A program made the translations under genes and the position numbers. A DNA stretch of 64,000 nucleotides from Viola odorata. Lineage: Eukaryota > Streptophyta > Magnoliopsida > Malpighiales > Violaceae. Below, one piece after another: positions 21,487-30,368 of this stretch (its first letter is position 1; each line of letters starts with the position of its first letter). Under the pieces are notes generated by a model that was not told the DNA's origin, made no database searches, and saw only the letters and a program-made list of their open reading frames with translations. Location: contig OY829545.1 of assembly GCA_963691705.1 (NCBI GenBank), positions 39,481,475-39,545,474 on the forward strand. The letters are read 5' to 3'.

Positions 21487-21943
21487 ATGGCTGAGTCACG
21501 TTTTTTGTATACTGCTACTCGTGACTCTCCCAGCGCCCTGCCAAACGCCATGGAGACCTGCCCAACGCCTTACCAAATGCCGAGGTTGCAAGGATGCGAG
21601 GAAAATGTAGAAGAAAACCTTTGAATCTTTCTTTGCCGAGGATGAGCCTCACTACCTCGCACTACAGAAAGGCGACGAAGCGTCATTGTCTGCCCCTTGT
21701 CCTCCTTTAGAGGAGAGAGTCTCTACTCAGAATACTAACTCGAGGCCGGTAGCATTTACTATGGGGAAGGGTTCCCGTGTCGCTTCGACAGAGGAGGCCA
21801 CTCTCGCGACGAGCCCTGTGCTTACGCCCGGCCGAAGGCCCTGCAGGATTGACGAACCTTTTCCTCCCTATAACAGTGGGTTGTCATCGTCTCCAGAGGA
21901 CTACGATTATTGCTATGACATGGACTGGGCTAACGAGGATTGA
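21487..21943 (+). pseudogene. Antisense unit beta, unknown protein
   Basis: ATG at 21487 codes MAESRFLYTATRDSPSALPN and stops at 21624. A second frame from 21611 continues with KKTFESFFAEDEPHYLALQK, and ends acidic (SSSPEDYDYCYDMDWANED) at 21943. The two frames overlap, so a frameshift or a lost intron separates them. Poly(A) signals AATAAA and AATAAAT follow at 21986-22000. I do not recognise the protein. Its acidic C-terminus resembles activation-type tails, but that is only an impression. Confidence 0.4.
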
Positions 21944-22177
21944 CACCCGTGTGTCGCACTTATTGTAGATGTCGCTGGCCTTTTAAATAAATGAATAAAT
22001 ATGATATTTTACTTTCCCTTCTTTACCTCTGCACTGCACTGTTTCACAGGGTAACTGACGCTGGCAAGCCAGTTATCGCTTCATTCAACCTTCTTTTTTA
22101 ACTTCTTGTAATTCACGATTCTTCCTTTGCGAGGTTCGAGGTGAGTGCTTGACTTTAAGTTTCTGTTAGAGTCTTTC

Positions 22178-22212
22178 CACGTGTTCCACGTGTCTCATTT
22201 ATTTTACACGTG
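22178..22212 (+). promoter_or_regulatory. G-box cluster upstream of antisense unit gamma
   Basis: CACGTG occurs at 22178-22183, 22187-22192 and 22207-22212, three times in 35 bases, about 45-80 bases before the TATA-like TTTAAAAGG (22258-22266). CACGTG is the plant G-box/ABRE core bound by bZIP and bHLH factors. A fourth copy at 24928-24933 precedes unit delta. Confidence 0.55.
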
Positions 22213-22451
22213 TCTTGCTACAACGGGCCGCCTGGCTGTCTGATTTCTAGCCGTCTCTTTTAAAAGGAAATTTGCTCCTTCTTTCTACCCTTTTACTTCT
22301 CCTTTTAAATTCCGCATCTCTCTTCACTTTCTCGACCGCTCCGAGGAAATTCTCTCATTTGTATCCAGACGATCCACCTATTCATTTCGGTCTTCTTTCT
22401 CAAGGTATTATGCTCAATCTTGCTTTGATTTTCCTTTGCTACTTATCTGTC

Positions 22452-24572
22452 ATGCCTCGCACAAGATCTTAGTCCAGCTCTCTGGTTAATCCTGGGGCAG
22501 TCTTTCTAGATCCTGAGATCGAAAACACCCCTAACATCTTTACCTGCCCCACTATTTTGTGCCTCGAGTTAGAGGACAATAACATTACTTTCCCCAACGG
22601 TTATAGCGCCACTATTCCTAATATCACTACGAGGCTCCACAGCAGGCTTTTGGGGACTCGTAGGATACTTTATTTTAAGATGTTTCAATACGAGTTTCGT
22701 CTCCCTGTTCGTGACACACTAGAGAGCGTATTGCGTGAGTATGGGCTCTGCACAGATCACCCCTGCCTCGTGGAGTGGCATCTATGCTTTCCTCCGCCCC
22801 TGTGAGTTGAAAGATATTCTCGTTCCCTCTGTCGCTTTGTTTCGCAAGTTTTGGACTTTAGTCTGTCACAACGGCTTGGTTGATATTACCCCGAGGTGGG
22901 GTGATGCCCTTGTTGAGCCTTTCTGGCGAAGATTTCAAGGGTTTGAGGAAAATGTCGAAGACTGGAAGAGCGGTTTCTTCATTGTCGAATTGCCCTCTCG
23001 TCTGTGGCGTTCTGGTTTTTACTTAGATGTTGTTGATTGGGTAAAGCTAGTACCTCTGTCTAGGGAAGAGTTAAGTCAGGCCAACGCCTTGTCTGAGTGT
23101 ACCATAGGTGAGTTTTTTGGGTTCTGGCGTTATCTTACTTGCCCCTCCTTTACTAACATAACTTTTCGCAGGAGAGACTGCTGCTCGTCCACTTTCCAAG
23201 GGTGACGCTTCTCCGATGGTTATACCGTCTCCCACGACAGTTCCTTCCGCTTCTGCTGAGACTCAGGCTGACCACCACATGCCCATAAAGAAAAGAGCTT
23301 CAAACATGGCACTTTCAAGGGAGACCGGTACTTCTACTCACGCTTCTCGCTTCGTGGAGAATTCGTTGCCAACTCAGAAGAGAGGATCCAGCTCTAGCTC
23401 CCCACTAACTGAGAAAAGATTTTTTCTTACGGGCTGAGGATATGGAGGACATGGATACAAAGCTGAGTCTTCGCCCAGCCTCCGCAGCTCAACAAAAGAG
23501 ACTAAGGGAGGAGAGCGAGACTCAGGTGGCAAAGATGGTTGCTCAGCCCACCCCTGCTGATGTCACAACTCCTGTCACTCCTCACGCTGCCGCTTCTCCT
23601 GATGCTACTGGAAAGGTTACTGCGCCACTGGGCGACACCTCCTCGACTCCAAGATCATCTCACCCCAACGGGGTTTTCACTGCTGTGATGACACCGCCGT
23701 CCGCGGAAAACTTTACTCCCGTCATGGAGCCTCCTCACACGCCCATTGGTTCCTTCATTCCTGACGTGGTGGCTCTTTTAGCCTCCTCACTAGTCCAGGG
23801 TAGTACTGGCTCTTTTAGCTTTTTGCCAAGGTCTCCTTGTCCGTTGTTCCTTACTTAAATTCGAGATATTGGCGGTTCGGACGGTAATTCTACCCCTTCC
23901 TTTGTTGCTAATCTCTCTCTTGATGGGCCCTAAGGAGCCCCTTCTCATCCACTAAATTTATCTAAATTTGGGACTGAGGGGTTCCGTGCCTTAGGTGTAT
24001 CAGACCCCTTATCGCGGGACCAACCCACGACTATCTTAGCCTGCGAGATGTTTCGTTTCTCTGAGGATGAGAATATGCTACTACAGCTTCCTCCTGAGAT
24101 TCAACATGTACGCGCCATGAATAACTACTTTGCCACCTTTCGAGAACTTCATTACTTTATCAAGGCCCTCAGTAAGCAGTTCCAAGACCTTAGTGCCTTG
24201 GCCAAAGTGGAAGAGCTGACGCGACTCTAGAAACGTACTCAAGCCGAACTGCATGAGTATCGTGCTGACCTTGCTCGGGAGAGGTCTAAAGGAAAAGCCA
24301 AGGTGGAAGCTTTGGAAGCTGAGTTGGTGGCTGAAAGGAAAAAGAATTCCCTTCTTTTTGAAGATATATCATCTCACGATGCTGATTTGATGAAGACTTC
24401 GTCGAAGGTGACTTGGTGGAAGAAGAAAATCACACAAGCCTTTGCCGCTGGTTTCGCAGATCGGTGCGACGGTAGGGTTGTTGATCCTACTGAGGTTGCC
24501 AGATATGCCTCCAAAAAAATGAAGGAGATTGACGAGATCCAAGAGGGTTTCTTTTCCTCCGAAGAGGAATGA
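22452..24572 (+). pseudogene. Antisense unit gamma, PF04195-like protein with coiled-coil tail
   Basis: ATG at 22452 (MPRTRS) is followed at once by TAG, then the same frame runs on. The N-domain has RILYFKMFQYEFRLPVRDTL, then after a one-base shift near 22740 SGIYAFL and WKSGFFIVELPSRLW; it matches unit delta and resembles the plant 'putative gypsy type transposon' domain. A GTGAGT..CGCAG intron fits 23108-23171. The middle is Ser/Thr/Pro-rich. The C-terminus (24048-24572) is predicted helical (KAKVEALEAELVAERKKNSL) and ends EIQEGFFSSEEE. AATAAA follows at about 24698. At least four lesions make it a pseudogene. The tail recurs at 62584-62994. Confidence 0.6.
23108..23171 (+). other. Intron in antisense unit gamma
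   Basis: Boundaries ATAG/GTGAGT and TTTTCGCAG/GA, 64 bases, T-rich. It sits at the same point relative to the N-domain as the 25959-26029 intron of unit delta. Confidence 0.5.
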
Positions 24573-25077
24573 AGAGACGACATCCATGCGAGGCCCGTTC
24601 GATGCCGGTTGATTGAGGTGTCGCTTTATTGTCAGTGCCGCTGTTGTATTATTTTTTCTATTTGGACTTCGATGTCGCCTCCTTGGTTTGTAATAATTAA
24701 TAAATCTTGTGTACTTGACCAAATAATACATGTACCTTGGCGGTGCCGCCTTCCGGTTGAACGTACTTATCGCTTATCCATTTTTACTTCGTACTTGTGC
24801 TTTTTGCGTGTCGCAACATTGTGACATGCCTTCTCTTTCGTTGGGCCTGACCTCACTTTTTCATAGAATTTAATGCTCTGACCTCTTTTGTCTGATACTA
24901 AAGAGGCAGTCATGATGCTCAAAGCACACGTGTCTGCAAAGGGGAACGCTAAGGGAATGGTGAGGCTGGAAATATCTTTTCACTCGCCTGGGGCTGTACC
25001 CGTTTCCCGCGTCCCTTGTTTTTGGCACGTCACACACAACAACCATTTGATCTATCGTTCCACTTGAGCCCTAGGGT

Positions 25078-25084
25078 TATAAAA
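25078..25084 (+). promoter_or_regulatory. TATA box of antisense unit delta
   Basis: TATAAAA in CTAGGGTTATAAAACC, about 155 bases before the ATG. The identical core CTAGGGTTATAAAACC stands at the same place in element B2 (62155-62170, minus strand). Confidence 0.6.
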
Positions 25085-25958
25085 CCCCTCTCATCTTCTC
25101 TTCTCGTCTTTTGCTGCATTTTCCCTAAGAAACGAACACAACTTTTCTTCTCCTCTTTGCGATCCGCCGCCGCCTGGGTGTCTCGACCTTCTTTTCTGAA
25201 AAGGTACCTCCTACTCCGCTCTTAGCTTAGCTTTATTCATGGCCCGCAATCGCCGTTATTCTTCACCCCAATCTGCTGGGGAAGGAGATATTGAGGGTAC
25301 CGCCTCCACCATTGCTTCCACCTCCGTTCTTCGGCGGCGGTTGCGAAATTATAATGCCAATCTAGATCATTTGGATGGGTATTCCACTGAAGTTGCCCCT
25401 AGGTCACTCCGCCTTAACAGTGAACTGTCCGGCAATTGTAGGATTCTCTATGCAAAAATGTTTAACTATGGCTTTAAACTCCCTCTAGATCCTCTGATTG
25501 CAGAATTATTTTATGAATTCGACTTGAACGCTGCCCAGTTGAGCCCAAATGCTTACTGCGGCATTTATGCCTTTATAGCTCTTTGTCGATATGCAGGGAT
25601 TGAATCCCCTTCTCTGTTGTTGCTTCGATCCTTATTTCAATTGTACAGCCATAGTAACGGTGTCATAGCGATATCGCCTCACTATGATGTTGACTCATTA
25701 AAGCCCTTCACCTGGAAATTATTACACCTTGAATCTTCTATTGATGCCTGGAAGAAGGGGTTTTTTATCGTCACTTTGCCGAACCTTTGTGGCAAAGTGG
25801 GTTTAATATGAGTGTTAGGGACGGTGCCTAGGGTGGGAGGCCGCATCTAGGATCAGTTGAACAAGGTTGGTTGGACAAATTGCTTAATCTGACAGAGATT
25901 CCTGGTGTTCACACCCGTGAGCTTGCATGTAGGGGCGACGTCCGAGGCTATATCTAGA

Positions 25959-26029
25959 GTGAGCACCCTCCGTCTCATTCGTTATTCTCTGTCAGTACTA
26001 ACTCTGATATTTTTCTCTTATTCCTGCAG
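25959..26029 (+). other. Intron 1 in antisense unit delta
   Basis: TCTAGA/GTGAGC to TTCCTGCAG/AT, 71 bases, pyrimidine-rich before the acceptor. The acceptor leads into GWKPECI, and the B2 copy has TTTGTGCAG at the same codon. Confidence 0.55.
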
Positions 26030-26346
26030 ATCCTCCGGCTGGGTGGAAACCCGAGTGCATCAAAAAATGAGAAAGAAGAGCTCTACGGAGAAGGAAAAAA
26101 GAGGATCTTGTCGCTGCTTCGGGTGGTGTCGCTGCTAACATTGCGAACCCGTCCACTTCTGCGCCTGAGTCTTCTTCTCGCCCTTACATGGAGGTTACTA
26201 CCGCTTCAGCCACTGAGCCAATTTCTTCTCCAAGTGTAGATCCTACCCAAGCGTCATCCTTTCGACCTCCAGTTACTAAGAAGAAAAAGAGGACTATCCG
26301 TCTCCGCGTCATCCCTCCTACCCGCCCTTCTATTCCGGCTTCTAAG

Positions 26347-26418
26347 GTAAGTCTTGCAACTTCTTGCAGGTTTGCTATTCCATTTAGTTGTCTCTTTATT
26401 CTCTTTACTCCTGTGTAG
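26347..26418 (+). other. Intron 2 in antisense unit delta
   Basis: AAG/GTAAGT to CTGTGTAG/GA, 72 bases. Removing it joins the flanking frames in phase 0 (Ala-Ser-Lys to Asp-Ile-Ala). Confidence 0.6.
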
Positions 26419-27550
26419 GATATTGCTACCGTTTCTTCCCCTGCCCCTTCCCGCGACGGTATGGACCTGACGTGCATTCTTGGTCCCAAGAGGCGACGCC
26501 TCACCGAGGATGCCCCTTCCTCGAACGACCTTGTCGCGGATCAAGAAAAGCAGGGAAATGCCACTGGTACTGGCCCCTTAGCAGGCGATCAATTCTTTGA
26601 TGCCATTTCCTTCTTCTTTCGCCGCTTCGTCTCCCCCCTAACCATCAACTAGGTTTCGCGGGGGATATCTCAAAGAGCGATTTTCCTCATCTCCAGGCCA
26701 GCAGTTTTAATCTTGACGCCGGGACATCCTCTCTCTCCCCTCCGTCTCCTCCTGACGTCTTCTTCGTCCCTACTGTCGCCCCAACAATCTCTCATTCCCT
26801 TGCGCCACCGAGCCTCCGCGTTTGGTGGCTGACTTGAGCACCATACTTTCTAGCGGGGCCGCCACCCACCAAGTTGACTTAAGTAATATCCGTCAACATG
26901 GGTTCCCCGCGTTAGGGGGTGATAGCTCTCTAGCGACATCTGCATACTTGGCGGCGCATATGTTTTCACTTGAGGAGGAGGAGCAGGCTTTCCTCTCTCA
27001 TGCTCAAGGTGAGCAACTGCAGCAGATACGTACCCAACTCTTCTCCGGCCTTCAAGACTTCCACTACTGGTCTAAGGATATGACGAAGCGAGTGAGCTCT
27101 CTTAGCTCTTCCTCCAAGGAGTGGCGCGACACCAACCGCCAGCTTTTGCAAGAGGTTAACAGAAACCAAGAGGAGCTTAGGAAGAGCCGAGAGGAACTGA
27201 GGAAGCATGTAGAAGAGCGGCAAAATATGGAAGCCAGCTTGGCGGCTACAAGGAAGGAGTTGGAGGAAGCCAAAGGGCGCGAGGCTGCCAAGGATGCAGT
27301 CCTGCAGGCAGAACGGGACCAGCGTGCCATGCTTGAGTCAGAGACGGCAGACAAATGCTAGTGGTTTTTGGAGCAGACCGCGGGTATGATGGCCGATTAC
27401 TTCATTGAACGCTATGGCCGAGACAAATTTGATGCCGATGCTATCATTCAGCTCTTTAGAGAGAAGTCCGGAGGCCTTACGGAAGCTGGCTACTATTGGG
27501 CAAGGAGGCCGCAGGGAGGCGAAGGAGATAACAACTTGCCAGGGCCATAG

Positions 27551-28129
27551 GTTTTTTGTTCTTCTCGTTCGTAGGGCACCTTTCCTTTTTGCTCTTTTGT
27601 ATTACGAGGCTTTTCGCCTACGCGAGCCTCCGCTCTTGTATAAACAACATATATATTTTGGTCGTGACTTTCCTTTACCAATGGTTTTTCTTAGTCTGTT
27701 GCCGTTTATCTGTGGACTTCTAGCGCCAATGTTGATAGAGTGATGCCGCACGCGTATTCGAGCCTTTGCAGGGCTATAACATGTAATGTTTCAAACGGCA
27801 TCACACTTTTCTCCTCTTCGTGAAGGCCATCTAGATAACACTATGACCGCCATGCAGTTGAAATATCTTGCCTTTCTACGATCTCATTACCTTCTCGGGT
27901 GTTTTGCCACCTCAATGTTGCTGCACATTTTCACTTATCGTTTACGTTAGTAGCGACATGTGATAGAGAGTTTAAATTACCTTAGGGTGTTGCCGCGTAT
28001 ACTCCAAGCTCACTTGGCGCGATCCCTCCCCCAAGATGTCGCTCGTGTTACATACTCATCCAGCCAACTTCACCGGGTTTGTTCCTTCTGGTTACTTGCT
28101 AGGGTATCGTGACTTTTCATATTTCTTCA
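27551..28129. other. Spacer of B1 between antisense genes and repeats, no gene
   Basis: It holds the probable 3' end of unit delta (TTGTATAAACAACATATATA near 27637) and unassigned sequence. I see no domain on either strand. Confidence 0.4.
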
Positions 28130-28650
28130 GTTGGCCGAGAAGTGCCACATCTCAGTGAGCCGCCTGATCAAGGCTGGCCATCACGAGGATAGGACTTTTC
28201 ACTCCTCAGCGTTGTCACCTCACACCTCGAGACGTGCCACTTCTTAACGATGTGCCTGTGTTATCGCCACCATCGTAAGGATAGGATTTTCACTTTCGGG
28301 GTGGAGTTTTTATCTTCTCTGGGGTCGTGCCTCATCTTGGTGGTCAACTGCCTATGTGAGCACGGGTTGTCACAAGGGTAGGATTTGCACTCCCAGGGGA
28401 GTCGGGGCGTGCCTCGTCTTGGTATACCGCCTGTGTAAGCACGGGTATCCCAGGATAGGACTTTTCACTCCCGACAGTGCTGGAGCGTGTCTCCTCTTAG
28501 TGAACCCCCTGATCAAGTCCGGCCTCACAAGGCTAGAACTTTTCACTTCCAACACCATATATTTCTAGGGTTGCCGGGGTGTGCCTCGTCTCAGCGGCCC
28601 GTCTATGTTAGCCCGACCTACCATAAGGTTAGGACTTTTCACTCCCGACA
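28130..28650 (-). repeat. Tandem repeat array 3' of pol in B1
   Basis: About six diverged units of roughly 80-95 bp, each with a GGATAGGACTTTTCACTCC-type block and a GTGCCTCGTCTTAGTG-type block. In reverse they match the four units at 58348-58695 of B2. Position between pol and the antisense genes is the same in both elements. Confidence 0.8.
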
Positions 28651-28740
28651 CCCTTTTCTCTGTTATCTGCACACCACAGACAACCAACATAGAACAAAAG
28701 ATATCTCCAAAATAACTGTTAGACTATGCACCACGGCATG

Positions 28741-29858
28741 TCAAATTCTAGTATGATATAATTTCAAGAGAGCAATATTCCAAGAGTTAGGTAAGGGGAT
28801 ACCGTCAAGTGTTTCCAGGTGATATGCCCCCTTCCCGATAACGCGGGTGACACGGTATGGGCCCTCCCAATTCGAGCTAAGTTTCCACATTCATTGGCCC
28901 ACCGCTCGCTTGTCCCTGAGCACCAAGTCTCCTGCCTGGATGCCCTTCTGGCTTACCACATACCCCAGAAATTTTCCTATTTGAAATGCGAATGCATATT
29001 TGCGAGGATTCAATTTCATCTTGTATTTCCTTAATGTGTCAAACACCTCTTGTAGGTCTACCAAATGGTCATTAAAGCTTCGACTCTTGACCAACAGATC
29101 ATCTACGTAGGCTTCTACGTTCTTCCCAATTTGCCTCTCGAACACCTTATTCGCCATACGCTGGAAAGTTGCCCCAGCATTCTTCAACCCAAACGGCATC
29201 GCTGTGTAACAATAAGAAGCCTTTGGGGTTATGAATGTCATCTTTTCCTCATCTTATTTGGCCATAGGAATCTGATGGTATCTAGAGTTGGCGTCCAAAG
29301 AGCTCAAATATGCGTAGCCTGCCGCTTGATCGACCAACTGATCAATCCTGGGAAGTGGATAACAATCTTTGGGCAGGCGTCATTTAAATCAGTGAAATCA
29401 ATACACATGCACTAGTCTCCGCTGGGCTTGGGAACTAGGACGGGATTGGCCAGGCAAGTGGGGTATTGAACCTCTCGAATGAATCCCGCCTCTAGGAGTT
29501 TTGTTACCTCTTTGTCAATGACCATTGTCTTCTCCGCAGAGAACGCTCGCCGCTTCTGTTGGACTGGGGTGGAACACGGGTCGACGTTAAGCCGATGTTC
29601 CGCTACCTCTCTAGACACGCCAGGCATGTCCGCTGGCTTCCAAGCGAACTCCCCTTTGCACTTGTTCAGCAGTCGGGCTAATTGTGTGCTCTCCTCCGGA
29701 GTTAGCTTTTCACTGACCAAGAAACTTGCCTCACTATTGTCATTGACGGGAATGAGCACCATCGTATCTACCGGTTGAGTGCGCCTTTCATCCCTGGGTT
29801 CATAGGGATCCACCGCTACGCATACGTACTGGTCACACTTTTTCTGTGTCATAAGCAA
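28741..29858 (-). pseudogene. RT fused by deletion to integrase C-terminus, B1
   Basis: 29858-29412 codes the RT run-in and N-domain (EEAGFIREVQYP-type: TKLLEAGFIREVQYPTCLAN, then NPVLVPKPSGD). After stops, 29241-28940 codes YTAMPFGLKNAGATFQRM and the catalytic box AYVDDLLVKS (YVDD intact), then LGYVVSQKGIQ. At about 28937 this joins directly to AGDLVLRDKRAVGQ, the integrase tail, which continues to the stop at 28741 with GPYRVTRVIGKGAYHLETL and NSWNIALLKLYHTRI. RNase H and the integrase core are deleted. One stop at 28891 is TGA where B2 has CGA for Arg, a C-to-T change. Confidence 0.8.
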
Positions 29859-29879
29859 ATAACACTCGGCGGCTAGCTT

Positions 29880-30335
29880 TTAGTCGCCCTTGATTGATAC
29901 CACTCCTTCCCAAGAAGGATATTTCATCCTGAGATGTTTTTGAGATATCGCCGCCCCAAAGCGATTGAGGAATGGCCGCCCTAGAATAGCGTTATATGGT
30001 AAGATGAGGTCTACAACCAAGAACAATAACTCTTCTGAACGCTTGGAAGTATCTTCCCTAAAGTATACGGGCAGCGCTGTGACTCCAGTTACCGGTATGG
30101 GGATACCGTCCACTCCAATGATTGGCTTCTTGCATGGTGCTAATTTACCAGCGGGGTACTTCATAAGATTATACGCTTCTAGTGAAAATAGGTTTACCAC
30201 GTTGCCGTTGTCAATGAGGGTTCTTCTAACCCCATGGTTTCCGATGACGAGCGTTACTACCAACGCGTCATTATGAGGGAAGACGACACCCTTTTCATCC
30301 TCTTCTGAGAAGGATAGTACCATCCTGTCCAGCAT
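29880..30335 (-). pseudogene. Protease domain of B1
   Basis: A 151-codon minus-strand frame: MLDRMVLSFSEEDEKGVVFP, then the active-site region RRTLIDNGNVVNLFSLEAYN and the flap/C-terminal motif YNAILGRPFLNRFGA. Tat proteases often read D-x-G-S here; the N in place of S/T is also in B2 (LIDNGSAVNLF). It directly precedes the RT region and follows gag, in polyprotein order. Confidence 0.75.
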
Positions 30336-30368
30336 ATCTATCGCTTCCTTCTTTGCGGGATGGGTTTC

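Larger units (their letters stand above)
25239..27550 (+). pseudogene. Antisense unit delta, PF04195-like protein with coiled-coil tail
   Basis: ATG at 25239 opens 190 codons: a basic start (MARNRRYSSPQSAG), then RILYAKMFNYGFKLPLDPLI, QLSPNAYCGIYAFIALCRYA and WKKGFFIVTLPNL. This resembles the N-domain of the plant 'putative gypsy type transposon' family (PF04195). Introns fit 25959-26029 and 26347-26418. Exon 2 codes DPPAGWKPECI and a Lys-rich stretch; exon 3 has the possible nuclear signal GPKRRR. From 26966 a long coiled coil (RKSREELRKHVEERQ) leads to LEQTAGMMADYFIERYG and the end at 27550. Stops occur near 25809, 26650 and 27359. Function unknown; it runs opposite to gag-pol. Confidence 0.65.
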
